A DNA stretch of 64,000 nucleotides from Cytobacillus stercorigallinarum (GCF_014836495.1 NZ_JACSQT010000004.1:228211-292210); one strand, 5' to 3'; shown: positions 19,399 to 28,325, counted from the first letter of the stretch. Numbers and translations are program-made. Notes: generated by a model not told the origin, from the sequence alone.

Positions 19399-20227
19399 AC
19401 CTTACATCACCACCATTTTCACCAGTAAATTCAATATGATAATTTTCAATTTTATTAGTCAAATAGATTTTCCTGCTTAAATCCATGCTTACTTCTTTAT
19501 GGGCTATCAAATGTTTAAATAAGATTAGACCCAATCCTTCATCCAAGCTATATTCTCTTTCCAATCGGGAAAAAATGCCTTGAAACGTATCCGATTTATT
19601 AGACAAATACTGAACTATATCTCTTTTTAAGTGGGGCAAATTCAAAGTAAGCAATGGATAATCTTGAATGTCATAGGAGTTCAATGCCCAGCCAATATTT
19701 CGTGCCAATTGTTTATTGATTTCTTTTTCTGTCACAATTCCAAAATCAATCCCTTTCTTTTCAAAATACCTTCTTTGTAGTTCCAATCTTTGCAAGGTTG
19801 CATTTTTCTCTAACTCCTGTGATTGCTTAATTATTCTTGCTTGATAATAAGGTTCTCCATTTTCCCCCTTCCTTGTTACAAAAAAAGAAACCGTAAAGAT
19901 ATGTGGTACTTGTGTCTTCGTATCAAATAGTTTCTTTGTAAGCTCCTCATCCACTTGGATATTCATGTCATGGAAATCTAGTAAAGGGTACTGCTCCCTT
20001 ATGTCAGTAACATGGTCGTCAAATTCCAATAAGTAGAAGTAATATAACTGCATATCGCTTAATAGATGGTAGACCCTTTGAGTGGTATGACCAAAAATAC
20101 GAGTAGATCTTCCTTTCGATGCTATGTCTTGAACTTGCAGCCATGGTTTATAGTCTTTTCCTGTTCCTTGACCTCGTTTTTCCATTAGGAACCTTTTAAT
20201 AGTTGTTTCATTCCATTCTCTAATCAT
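19382..20227 (-). CDS. tnsA: Tn7-like endonuclease subunit TnsA with altered active site
   Basis: 281-residue TnsA, which in Tn7 makes the 5'-strand cuts that turn transposition into cut-and-paste. The N-terminal half keeps the glutamate region (LLEFDDHVTDIREQYPL) and a C-terminal winged-helix part follows. The segment aligned with the catalytic Asp114 of Tn7 reads FTVSFFV, with Ser (codon TCT) where Asp is expected. The later Q-x-K segment reads IIK. The ATG at 20227 has an AGGGGGAT ribosome site and overlaps the upstream AraC-like gene by 8 bp. Confidence 0.88.
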   Translation of the reverse strand: MIREWNETTIKRFLMEKRGQGTGKDYKPWLQVQDIASKGRSTRIFGHTTQRVYHLLSDMQLYYFYLLEFDDHVTDIREQYPLLDFHDMNIQVDEELTKKLFDTKTQVPHIFTVSFFVTRKGENGEPYYQARIIKQSQELEKNATLQRLELQRRYFEKKGIDFGIVTEKEINKQLARNIGWALNSYDIQDYPLLTLNLPHLKRDIVQYLSNKSDTFQGIFSRLEREYSLDEGLGLILFKHLIAHKEVSMDLSRKIYLTNKIENYHIEFTGENGGDVRYAVGN

Positions 20228-20573
20228 TCGGTATCCCCCTACTCCCTCTTTCTTGAAGAATAATGTGTTCATTATCAATTGCTGAATCAACAGTTGTTTT
20301 GAATTCACATTTAAAAAGATTAGAATATTCATCCCAACCATTAAATGGAGAGTAATTTTTATCCTGTGAATCATTAATACGACATAATTCTTCTTTTATC
20401 AGTGTTAATTGCCTACGGATTAAATAACGTAAGAACTGTGACCCTGTTACTTTTTGGAATTCAGAAACAAAATCAACATAAGAACAACCCGCCAATTCTT
20501 CTACATGTTTATTGCAAATCTCATCATGATAATGCTCATCAATGTATTGAATGACAGCATTAATTTTGTCCAT
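20220..20573 (-). CDS. Short AraC-type HTH protein leading the tns operon
   Basis: 117 residues consisting almost only of an AraC/XylS-type DNA-binding domain. The first HTH is clear (ELAGCSYVDFVSEFQKVTGSQFLRYLIRRQL). A second, weaker one may be in GWDEYSNLFKCEFKTT. No ligand-binding domain is present. It overlaps the tnsA start by 8 bp, so it is the first gene of the tns transcript and may regulate transposition; such a gene is absent from classical Tn7. Confidence 0.65.
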   Translation of the reverse strand: MDKINAVIQYIDEHYHDEICNKHVEELAGCSYVDFVSEFQKVTGSQFLRYLIRRQLTLIKEELCRINDSQDKNYSPFNGWDEYSNLFKCEFKTTVDSAIDNEHIILQERGSRGIPND

Positions 20574-20603
20574 CGTTTAGTAAGCCCCCTTAAATATAAA
20601 AAA

Positions 20604-20675
20604 GCATTTGTTGCGTTGACTTTTGTCAAAACGGATTGTTTTTTTTCTCCGTATAACAAAGTCAGCAACAAATGC
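20604..20675. repeat. Long imperfect inverted repeat between integrase and tns operon
   Basis: Arms 20604-20635 and 20648-20675 share GCATTTGTTGC, TGACTTT and an ACGGA inner end and fold into a hairpin of about 28 pairs with a few bulges. On the minus strand six Ts follow, so it can act as terminator for the recombinase gene. The size is unusual for that, so it might also be a recombination or operator site. Confidence 0.7.
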
Positions 20676-20682
20676 CTCTATT

Positions 20683-21252
20683 TTATAAATTAACTTGTAA
20701 GTACAATTCATCAAGATCTTCTTGTAATATTCCAAGATACCTTTTAGTTTCCGCAACGGACCTATGATTAAGGGCTATACATATGTAATCAAGTGATATG
20801 CCTTTCTTAAAAGCCCAATAGCCCCAAGTTTTTCTCATTCCGTGCGTTGAGAATTTCTCTGTTATCCCTACCATATCACAGGCTTCATTCAACATTGATG
20901 CAGCATATTGCCTGGTGATAGGTTGATTGGTTCCCTTTCTACTGGTAAAAAGGAAGTCCTCCTGTTTCTTATCAGGAAACTCTCTATTAAATTCTTTAAT
21001 ACTTTTCGCTAAATTTGGCGTAATCGGGAACCGCTTATATTTACCAGTCTTCTTTTCATTCACTTCGATAAACTCTGTTGGCTTCCTACCGTCCCACACT
21101 TGATTCACCTTTAACATCAAAATGTCAGAAATTCTTAGAGCTGATGAAATACCGACCATAAAAAGCAAATAGTCTCTTTTATTTTTCCCTCGAAGGTATC
21201 CTTTCACCGCTTCAAGTTGTTTTAAATCTCGAATCGGATGAACAACTTTCAC
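20683..21252 (-). CDS. Short tyrosine recombinase/integrase (catalytic domain only)
   Basis: 189-residue site-specific recombinase lacking the usual N-terminal arm- and core-binding domains. All catalytic residues are present: R40, K68, H137, R140, H163 and the nucleophile Y172 (TKRYLGI). GTG start with a GGAGGTG ribosome site. It faces the same way as the primase module and may mobilise it or resolve multimers; the resolvase role is common for short plasmid-borne recombinases. Which att sites it uses is not visible. Confidence 0.88.
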   Translation of the reverse strand: MKVVHPIRDLKQLEAVKGYLRGKNKRDYLLFMVGISSALRISDILMLKVNQVWDGRKPTEFIEVNEKKTGKYKRFPITPNLAKSIKEFNREFPDKKQEDFLFTSRKGTNQPITRQYAASMLNEACDMVGITEKFSTHGMRKTWGYWAFKKGISLDYICIALNHRSVAETKRYLGILQEDLDELYLQVNL

Positions 21253-21253
21253 T

Positions 21254-21451
21254 TTAGTTCACCTCCTGTATGAATCTTACATATTCATTGTAAATCTCTA
21301 TTTGAGTAAGATTCAACAGCCTAGAGGCAAAATCCAAAAATAAAAATGCCGATTTTATAGGATTTCCTTGTTTACACAACAGGGTTGTGTAAACTACTTT
21401 TTGAAAATTAAATTGTACACTGCGGAAAACGATTCGTCCCAGGTTAATCAT
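21254..21451 (-). CDS. Possible small ORF before the recombinase (doubtful)
   Basis: 65-codon frame ending 1 bp before the recombinase start, which would allow coupling. There is no good ribosome site, no recognised family, and a perfect palindrome lies inside it. It could equally be leader DNA for the recombinase gene. Confidence 0.25.
   Translation of the reverse strand: MINLGRIVFRSVQFNFQKVVYTTLLCKQGNPIKSAFLFLDFASRLLNLTQIEIYNEYVRFIQEVN
21370..21394. promoter_or_regulatory. Perfect palindrome upstream of the recombinase gene
   Basis: GTTTACACAAC, three bases (AGG), then GTTGTGTAAAC: 11-bp perfect arms about 120-140 bp before the recombinase start. It looks like an operator or a recombinase binding site. 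Confidence 0.6.
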
Positions 21452-21532
21452 TCCGATACATTCCTTCAGAACCTTTTGATATAATGGAAGACAAAGGAAG
21501 CTAACTACTTTTGTCTATTTAATAGAATGTAG

Positions 21533-21994
21533 GTGGAAATATTGCCCGTTTGGACACAATGGATTTCATTAGGATTGGCGATTCTCGGTTCAATAACAGG
21601 AATTTGGGCGTTGGTTTTAAATCAACAAAGAACAACTATTACAAAAAGAATAGAAAAGGAACGTCTTGAAGCAAAGAAAAAGGCATCATTCCAAGTTGAA
21701 CGAACCAAACAAATGGGGTCAAAACAAATGCAAGATAGGCTTTTATTACACAATATCGGACAAGCAGAAGCTAGAGAACTCAAGGTTGAATTCTACAATT
21801 ATGACCGTTTTAATAAAGGCGAAAAACGTAAAATTAACCCATTAATAGATAGAATTCCGTCAAAAATAAATGCAGGACAGACAGTAAATATCCTATTGTC
21901 TATTGCTGGTAATACAGCACCTCCTTATGAAATCATTATCACTTGGGATGACGATTTTAAAAAAGGTAACAAACTAGAAACAACTTTAAACTAG
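21533..21994 (+). CDS. Membrane-anchored hypothetical protein
   Basis: 153 residues: an N-terminal transmembrane helix (ISLGLAILGSITGIWALVL), a short charged coiled segment and a beta-rich C-terminal domain (LLLHNIGQAEARELKVEFYN to AGQTVNILLSIAG). I do not recognise the family. It starts at GTG. It is one of the few plus-strand genes of the island and ends at its own terminator. Confidence 0.6.
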   Translation: MEILPVWTQWISLGLAILGSITGIWALVLNQQRTTITKRIEKERLEAKKKASFQVERTKQMGSKQMQDRLLLHNIGQAEARELKVEFYNYDRFNKGEKRKINPLIDRIPSKINAGQTVNILLSIAGNTAPPYEIIITWDDDFKKGNKLETTLN

Positions 21995-22012
21995 AAGTAA
22001 GTAGGCAAGATA

Positions 22013-22048
22013 GGATAAAGAGCAAAATATCTCTTTATCCTTTTCTTT
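22013..22048 (+). terminator. Terminator of the membrane protein gene
   Basis: Perfect 10-bp stem GGATAAAGAG / CTCTTTATCC followed by TTTTCTTT. Convergent gene at 22055 ends just beyond it. Confidence 0.85.
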
Positions 22049-22054
22049 CAAATG

Positions 22055-23134
22055 TTAACTCGCTTTCTCATCACTAATGTTTTTCATCTTCATTGAAAGA
22101 ACATTCCGTATAGAAATCCTCAACTCATTAATCTCTTTTAGCTCCTTCTCTGGAATAATCCCTTTGATTAAGGATGTTTCCAACAAACTATGAAGGCCAT
22201 CCAATGCCTTCAATGAATCATTAAAGAAACGAAACTTTTTAGGAATATACAATTGATGTGCCTCGGCAAGGTTGGCAACGCTTGATGTCGCCCGTTTCCT
22301 GATTATCTTCACAAGGTCTTTTTCCTTCCGAAATTCACGTCTATCTGTAATCTCATAAATCTTGTCAACCAATTGCAGGGCATTAGTATAGGCACCAAAG
22401 TTTTTAACGTTTGGTGTAAATGGATTTGGTAAATCCATTCCCTTCCCCTCTTTCTCTTTTATATTGGACAGGTTTTTTGTTAGAATGCTTACCACTTGAG
22501 TTGTTAAGTTATCTAGCTCATTGAATTGAACTTGGGTTATATATTTCTGTCCCAATGAAACTTGGAGCCATGCCGATGTTTCTTTTGCTGATCCTATTGC
22601 AATGCTGTATTGGTTAAACTTCTCCCCTACATAAATTTGCTCACCCATTTCAATTCTTTCTTTAATTGAACCGGCACTTCTTTCAATCTGGTTTACAATG
22701 TGATCAACTTCGTATGAGGGAAAGTTCTTACACAGTTCAATTATATTTGTCTCTAGCTCCTTAGCCTTTTTGTAACCAATGAATTGCTTTACATCTCTTA
22801 CTTCAAGGTGCTGTTGTTTTTTGGCTTGTTTTTCTTTTGTTGGTGTTGTCGATTGTGTGGATTTATCGGAGGTTGCTGCGGAATTATTCTTATGGGTTTG
22901 CATATTGAGGCAATCGTCGAGGTTGTCGTAAATCTGATTGGCTCTGTACTCAATCAAATAATGATCAATCAGTATTTTTTCAGCATCAGAAAGGTCCTTC
23001 ATTTCTTTTAGAATCCAGATAAACCCTTTCTCTGCTAGGTTCTTCAAATAAGCTCCAATGTCAAAGACACAATAGGAAACTCTTATTCTCTCTGCCCGAT
23101 ATGATTCCTGGATTTGTCCTACTATCTCATTCAA
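22055..23134 (-). CDS. Double bAvd-like four-helix-bundle protein
   Basis: 359 residues. Two segments, roughly 115-220 and 240-350, each resemble the four-helix-bundle (bAvd / 23S rRNA intervening-sequence protein) family: first FIGYKKAKELETNIIELCKN with IVNQIERSAGSIKERIEMGE, then FGAYTNALQLVDKIYEI with SSVANLAEAHQLYIPKK. A Q/S/T/K-rich linker separates them from an N-terminal region of unknown fold. Family members form pentamers that bind nucleic acid; bAvd itself assists diversity-generating retroelements, but no reverse transcriptase is present here. Last gene of the primase cluster. Confidence 0.6.
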   Translation of the reverse strand: MNEIVGQIQESYRAERIRVSYCVFDIGAYLKNLAEKGFIWILKEMKDLSDAEKILIDHYLIEYRANQIYDNLDDCLNMQTHKNNSAATSDKSTQSTTPTKEKQAKKQQHLEVRDVKQFIGYKKAKELETNIIELCKNFPSYEVDHIVNQIERSAGSIKERIEMGEQIYVGEKFNQYSIAIGSAKETSAWLQVSLGQKYITQVQFNELDNLTTQVVSILTKNLSNIKEKEGKGMDLPNPFTPNVKNFGAYTNALQLVDKIYEITDRREFRKEKDLVKIIRKRATSSVANLAEAHQLYIPKKFRFFNDSLKALDGLHSLLETSLIKGIIPEKELKEINELRISIRNVLSMKMKNISDEKAS

Positions 23135-23334
23135 TTATCATCAACTCCAATTTTTCTATGATAGATAAGAGAGGCAAAAGCGAAATATCTAACTTATCCT
23201 ATTATATTTCAGCAGATACAATTACCTCTCTTTATTCTACTTTGTTTGACTTCTGGGTTCTAAGTTAAGGTGAGGTTCTCAGCTTCTTGAGTTGAGCCTA
23301 AGTGTGGATAGTGCGAGTGGAAAGGAGTAGCATT

Positions 23335-24228
23335 TTATTTTTTAACTGCCTTGTTCCTCTTTAAACTTTCTTCTAATTCCTTGAAGAATGACTCCGAGTA
23401 ATGTGGAAAGGAGTATAATGTTGTTTCGGTCAGGCATTTTGATCGAGTATTCTTATCAAAATAGGTAACTTTTCTTTTTTCAGCAAAAAGTAATCCTAAC
23501 TCCCTAAATCTCTTTACAGCACTACTGAATCTTGCGGAAGATACTTTACTTTGACTAGCATACATAGCGAAGATAGAGCTGTTTTCATCATTTCTTTTCT
23601 CTAAGTCAATGAACTTTTGACCATGAATTAACATGTTTTCCAGTACATCTACAAAGGACTTAATTTTTTTAAATAGATTGGGATACTTTCCTTGAAAATC
23701 TTGATTTTTATACAAGGCAAGAATACGCTCATTTTCAATGTATTTCTCCTTCTCCTCTCGCTCCCAATCGACATTATCATAAGACACATTCAATAAATTG
23801 ATCAGCTCATCTCTTACAAACTGACGTTGCTGTGTATATCCTTTTCCTTCTACTTTTGGAAAGCAAAGTAGCAAATCAAAAATCGAATAAGCAACTGCTT
23901 CATCATAAGGTTGACCTGTGAAGTATTTGTATTTCCCTGTAGTATCCTTACCAATCCACGCTTCGTTTCCATCGAATATTTCACAAGGAAAAAGTGTTTC
24001 TTCCTTTATAACTTTTAAATTTGGAAAAACCATTGAAAAGACATTATTTTCTACTGCTGCACTCTCAAATTCATCATGATTCTTTAGGTTCACAAAAGTA
24101 GTTGAAGCATCGTACATCGTCTTCCGCCATTTTGAGGCCTTTTCACCTTTACTCAACTCATTTTTTGCCATCATTCTTTCTTGGATAAATGCAGAACGAT
24201 ATGGATGGAATTCTCTTGAAATTGTCAT
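23335..24228 (-). CDS. Hypothetical protein of the primase module, possible replication factor
   Basis: 297 residues, no family recognised. Near the C terminus a winged-helix-like stretch (SQSKVSSARFSSAVKRFRELGLLFAEK) suggests DNA binding. It follows the primase/helicase gene by about 150 bp and precedes the bAvd-like gene, so a role in initiation or regulation of element replication is plausible but unproven. Confidence 0.5.
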   Translation of the reverse strand: MTISREFHPYRSAFIQERMMAKNELSKGEKASKWRKTMYDASTTFVNLKNHDEFESAAVENNVFSMVFPNLKVIKEETLFPCEIFDGNEAWIGKDTTGKYKYFTGQPYDEAVAYSIFDLLLCFPKVEGKGYTQQRQFVRDELINLLNVSYDNVDWEREEKEKYIENERILALYKNQDFQGKYPNLFKKIKSFVDVLENMLIHGQKFIDLEKRNDENSSIFAMYASQSKVSSARFSSAVKRFRELGLLFAEKRKVTYFDKNTRSKCLTETTLYSFPHYSESFFKELEESLKRNKAVKK

Positions 24229-24375
24229 TATAGATCTACTCCTTTTTTTTGTTTTTTAGTTGTTATCTAAGGTAACAGGAGGAGAGAAATATTATGAATC
24301 TCTCCAATTACCTTACTTAAATTCTTTGCTTGAAAGGTTGTTGCCCCCCACTAAGGGACACGATTCTCTATTTTT

Positions 24376-26238
24376 TTACTTTAACTTGATTCCGACAAAC
24401 TCAACGGCTCTTGTTTGTGATCCTTGACGTTTCGCAACACCTTCATCAGCAAATAGACTTACCAATTGTGAATAAAATTCACGTTGGGGAACTGGTGATA
24501 CCTTGGCATCTAAACATTCTTTTTTATATTCATCATAAAGTCTTTTTCCTGATTCATTCGACATTGGAGATATCGTGCAATATTCATCGGAAAACCAAAG
24601 AACACTGTTATTTCCTTTCTTGTATTCCTTCATCAAGTTCTTTGCTTCTTCGCTTTCAGTGAACTCATAATTATTTTCAATTAACCGTTTCAATCCAATT
24701 AAAGCCCACTGAACAATGCCTTCACGTTCTTTAAGCAATTCTTCTTTTAAATTTCGGTCAATATTTTCACTGGAAACAATATTTTGGAAGGGGATTAGAG
24801 CTAATCTTCTGTAGAACCCAGAGGTGTGATCAACATAGTTCGAGGGTAATTTGTTTGCGGCAAAGAGAAGGCGGGCAGTATTGTTAAAGTCAAATCCTTT
24901 TTCATACTTATCGTCTGCGTGCATGCTATCTCCAGAGACTAATGCTTTAAATACGGCTGTGTCTTTAATGTTTCCTTGAGGAAGGTCAGCATAAGTATTC
25001 AGTAATTTTCCGAATAACTTTACTGTCCGGTATTTTGCTCCTAATTCTTGAAAAGGAACATTGGACACATAATCCTTACCAATAATTCTCTCAATAATTT
25101 CAATTAATGTTGATTTTCCCGTATTCCCAGGCCCATACAATATAAAGGCTTTCTGTGCCTTCATTTCTGTTGTTAGCAAATAGCCAATCATTTCCTGGAC
25201 TGTTTTAGCATCATCTTCCGTTAATGAAGCTGCTATATATTCTTTAAATCTTGGACACTGTGCACCAATCTGGTACTCAACATTTAATTGAAAGGCAGTT
25301 TTGTAGTTTTGAGCGTAAGGTCCAAACGTATTTGACTTTATGTCATAAACACCGTTTTTGAAATTTACCTTGTCTTTCATTCGATCCGAGTTTGTCAGCC
25401 CATTATCTTTTGGTATTCTTTTCAAGAGAAGTTTCTTTGTATCCTCAATATCCTTATTTGTTAGATATCTTGGCGACATGTAATCTAGGATTTCAAGTTC
25501 AAGTTCATCAATTCCAACCTTTTCAAAAATACCTTTGCCCTTTTCCCTAGCGTAAACATTCGAATTACACATGAGCAAATCCTTTTGACTCAATAGTGTT
25601 GAAACTAGAACATTAGGGAGCAACCTTAAACCACTATTTGTTTTTATATAATGATCTGGAAGTTGTTTTGAATTCTCATCTACCTGACAGTTCTTTTTGA
25701 AATGATATTCTCCGATTCTTTCCAAGCCTTTTGATTCAGTCCATGGAGATTTAGGTTTCCAAGTTGCTGTTCCTTTTAATGGAACAATATGATCTCTATC
25801 AAAGTAGTTTACCTTGATATTTTTGAAATGCTGATTTCCTATAGAGATCCCTTTTACTATCATGGTCAAAGACGTTCCAACAATTTCCCCGTAGAACTCA
25901 CCATCAAGCGTGTCAACGGCTTCCCTTGCTACTTCACTTAATTCTCCAGCAGACATTGCATTTTGAATCTCTATTGAAATGTAGGGATACTCCTTTTTTA
26001 AAACAAGGCCAATTCCTGCATTTGCGTATTTCGGAGCATTTTCCTTCAGTTCAAGTGCATTCTGGTAATCCATCCAGTTAGATGGATCATTTGCATCTAC
26101 CGGTTCATCAGTTGTTGGATCCCAAGCAGTAGTTACATACTCCTTCCCTATCTGCTCCGTTTTTGTGCAAACAAAAATTGGAGCCTCTCTTAATTCCTTT
26201 ATTAGTCCATGATTCAATTTCTTTTCTTCTTTAAGCAT
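24376..26238 (-). CDS. P4/D5-type primase-helicase
   Basis: 620 residues. N-terminal region (residues 60-160) resembles degenerate primase-polymerase domains of phage/plasmid primases; a D5-type region follows; then an SF3 helicase with Walker A GPGNTGKS (369-376), Walker B-like LLNTYADLP and sensor LLFAANKLP, and a C-terminal winged helix. Such proteins initiate replication of P4-like satellites, phages and plasmids. I chose the ATG at 26238 for its GGAGG site. The repeat array at 27.5-28.3 kb is a candidate origin for it. Confidence 0.88.
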   Translation of the reverse strand: MLKEEKKLNHGLIKELREAPIFVCTKTEQIGKEYVTTAWDPTTDEPVDANDPSNWMDYQNALELKENAPKYANAGIGLVLKKEYPYISIEIQNAMSAGELSEVAREAVDTLDGEFYGEIVGTSLTMIVKGISIGNQHFKNIKVNYFDRDHIVPLKGTATWKPKSPWTESKGLERIGEYHFKKNCQVDENSKQLPDHYIKTNSGLRLLPNVLVSTLLSQKDLLMCNSNVYAREKGKGIFEKVGIDELELEILDYMSPRYLTNKDIEDTKKLLLKRIPKDNGLTNSDRMKDKVNFKNGVYDIKSNTFGPYAQNYKTAFQLNVEYQIGAQCPRFKEYIAASLTEDDAKTVQEMIGYLLTTEMKAQKAFILYGPGNTGKSTLIEIIERIIGKDYVSNVPFQELGAKYRTVKLFGKLLNTYADLPQGNIKDTAVFKALVSGDSMHADDKYEKGFDFNNTARLLFAANKLPSNYVDHTSGFYRRLALIPFQNIVSSENIDRNLKEELLKEREGIVQWALIGLKRLIENNYEFTESEEAKNLMKEYKKGNNSVLWFSDEYCTISPMSNESGKRLYDEYKKECLDAKVSPVPQREFYSQLVSLFADEGVAKRQGSQTRAVEFVGIKLK

Positions 26239-26265
26239 AATGGTATTCCTCCTTATATTGTGTAG

Positions 26266-26307
26266 TTCATCACAAAATCTATTGCCATTAGGCAATATAA
26301 TGATGAA
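26266..26307. promoter_or_regulatory. Bipartite palindrome between XRE regulator and primase gene
   Basis: Two nested inverted repeats: TTCATCA (26266) with TGATGAA (26301), and TATTGCC with GGCAATA around ATTA. It lies about 30-70 bp upstream of the primase start and is a candidate operator for the XRE protein or a hairpin in the leader. Confidence 0.55.
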
Positions 26308-26331
26308 ATTATAATGGGGTATCCCCCATTA

Positions 26332-27072
26332 CTAAGGTTTTATATAAGGTTTCAACGTTTCTGATACTTTGTCTACTATTATTATTCTGTCATTTTCCCT
26401 TGTTGTAGCCCAATATTCACCTATAATTGGCAAAGGAATAGACATTTCGGTATTATGCAATGCTTTTATATTGATGTTTTCCAGTGATGATTTAATATCA
26501 CCTTTTAGGAGGTTATACTTGCTAACCATTACTCTGACATCGAAGAATAGCTTGAATCCTTGATCCTCTAGTTCAATTAAGTATAGCTCTTTTTCCAAAA
26601 GTCCACCTAAACTTAGTACGTATCCTGCTGCCTTGTTTTCAAAATAACTTGGTTCGCCATGAAGTGTGATTTCATATAAATCGACGATCATCTTGCCAAT
26701 TAACTGCTTTTGTTCATCGGACATAGAAATATCATCCTTTTCCGTTGCAACCACAAGATTGAGTTTGTTCAGATCATGAGGGAGAACAAATGCCGTATCC
26801 GTATCACCATGTATTGCCTTGTCGTATATGTATCCCATTTCAAGGCTTTCAAAAACTTCCTTTAAAGAAAGCCCCAACGCCTGTATGAGAACCATGACTA
26901 TGTTAATACTTGGCTCTGTCCGTTCACCACGCTCCAACCTATTGAGGTAACTTTCGCTGAGGCGATGTCCATACTTTTCTGACTCATTAGCTAACGTTGC
27001 TAGGGACCAGTCCTTAGATTTCCTTTTCTTAAGAATAAGTTGTCCAAATCCAGGTACTTTGTTTTCTTCCAA
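26332..27072 (-). CDS. XRE-family regulator of the primase module
   Basis: 246 residues; N-terminal helix-turn-helix (DWSLATLANESEKYGHRLSESYLNRLERGERTEPS) typical of XRE repressors, then a 160-residue C-terminal region of unknown fold. It is divergent in role from BREX: it heads the primase operon and the gene-free repeat region begins just upstream. Likely controls replication or transfer of the module. Confidence 0.75.
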   Translation of the reverse strand: MEENKVPGFGQLILKKRKSKDWSLATLANESEKYGHRLSESYLNRLERGERTEPSINIVMVLIQALGLSLKEVFESLEMGYIYDKAIHGDTDTAFVLPHDLNKLNLVVATEKDDISMSDEQKQLIGKMIVDLYEITLHGEPSYFENKAAGYVLSLGGLLEKELYLIELEDQGFKLFFDVRVMVSKYNLLKGDIKSSLENINIKALHNTEMSIPLPIIGEYWATTRENDRIIIVDKVSETLKPYIKP

Positions 27073-27484
27073 TTATTCACCTCCTTAGAACTTTATTGCC
27101 TGTCTATGATTCCATTATACTAAAATATTGCATAATGTCAATATATTTAATGTTCGAGTAGATTTTATTTTTTTCTGACCCATTAATCATGGTAAACAAG
27201 GGGCTTTTTTATCTAACACTGATGGAGGGACTTATTACTATGCTTTCCTACTGCACCATGATAACATCCTTTTTATTTGAATAGGTTTTGGTATGCTACA
27301 TTGAAGAAAGGTTCCATCGAATGCTTTTAATGAGCCATAACCTTATTTTACTACCGATTTGCTACATAACAAAATTTTTAATGTTCTATCCCTGTTCTTT
27401 TTCTTGCCTAGATGACATAAAGTCGCTTAATCTATGTTAATTAACACTGTCTAACTACTATATTGGGTACATTTTAAATCATAA

Positions 27485-28325
27485 ACGAGTGAAACGAGTA
27501 GATTAATTCACCTTATCTATTAAAATTATTTAAAAACCTTCATTCACATTCTAAAACATGTACCCTTGACTGTGATTAAGATACCCTTTTCCCATGACTC
27601 ATTTGCATTGAATGAAGCTCTTCTTACCTTATACGAGTGAAACGAGTGTATATGTTCATTTTAGTTTTATACTTATAGTGCACTTTAATATGTAATTTGT
27701 TCATTCATCATGAGTAGCTACAATAATTGATATATTAATAAATTATTAATCCATGATTTAAGGTTTATATATCTTACGAGTAAAACGAGTGCAATTAATC
27801 TATTTACATTTATACATTCTAATAATGATATAAATTCACTTGAGTAATGTACACTTATCTAAGAATATGTTATTACTTTTATAAATCTTTACTCGTTATA
27901 CTCGTTTATTTGATAAATGCTTCATACAATAAAGATTTCCATATATAAGAAGCAATCATAGTTGATTTAGATTCTTTTCTGTTCACTAAAGCAATAAATA
28001 GCCTTAAACCCATTAAGGTTTGCATGATATAAGAATAAAAAGGAATTGCCTTTATATGCTCGTTTCACTCGTACAAAGAAAGTGTCTACCCTTTTAAATT
28101 AATCTGTTAAAAAGTTCTTTGGATAAATAAGCTATCACCCAACTATGTGAATATCGTGTTTTTGACATCAAGGGGGTCTTTTTCCCTTTTCACGTAAGAT
28201 TGATTACCTAATTAGTAAAAAACTCCATTCAGGGTTTAATAAAAGGATACAAAAGGAAAACACACAAAGAGAGATCACGTATTTTAGTAAAAATATAATG
28301 AGTCAAATGCACTCGTTTCACTCGC
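27485..28325. repeat. Six 15-bp repeats in two opposed triplets
   Basis: Coordinates: 27485-27499, 27633-27647 and 27776-27790 read ACGAGTGAAACGAGT (the third with TAA in the middle). 27891-27905, 28058-28072 and 28311-28325 are the reverse complement with small changes. Each unit is itself two direct ACGAGT hexamers separated by three bases. Spacings are about 115-250 bp. Confidence 0.92.

Noticed and set aside
20604..20675. Tn7-like end of the tns element
   Set aside because: The arms contain TGTTG but no AAATAGTTGG-type TnsB sites, and the two arms point at each other with only a 12-bp loop.
22055..23134. Diversity-generating retroelement
   Set aside because: A bAvd-like protein is present but no reverse transcriptase or template/variable repeat pair is visible.
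27485..28325. CRISPR array
   Set aside because: Repeats are only 15 bp, occur in both orientations, spacers vary from about 100 to 240 bp and no cas gene is present.
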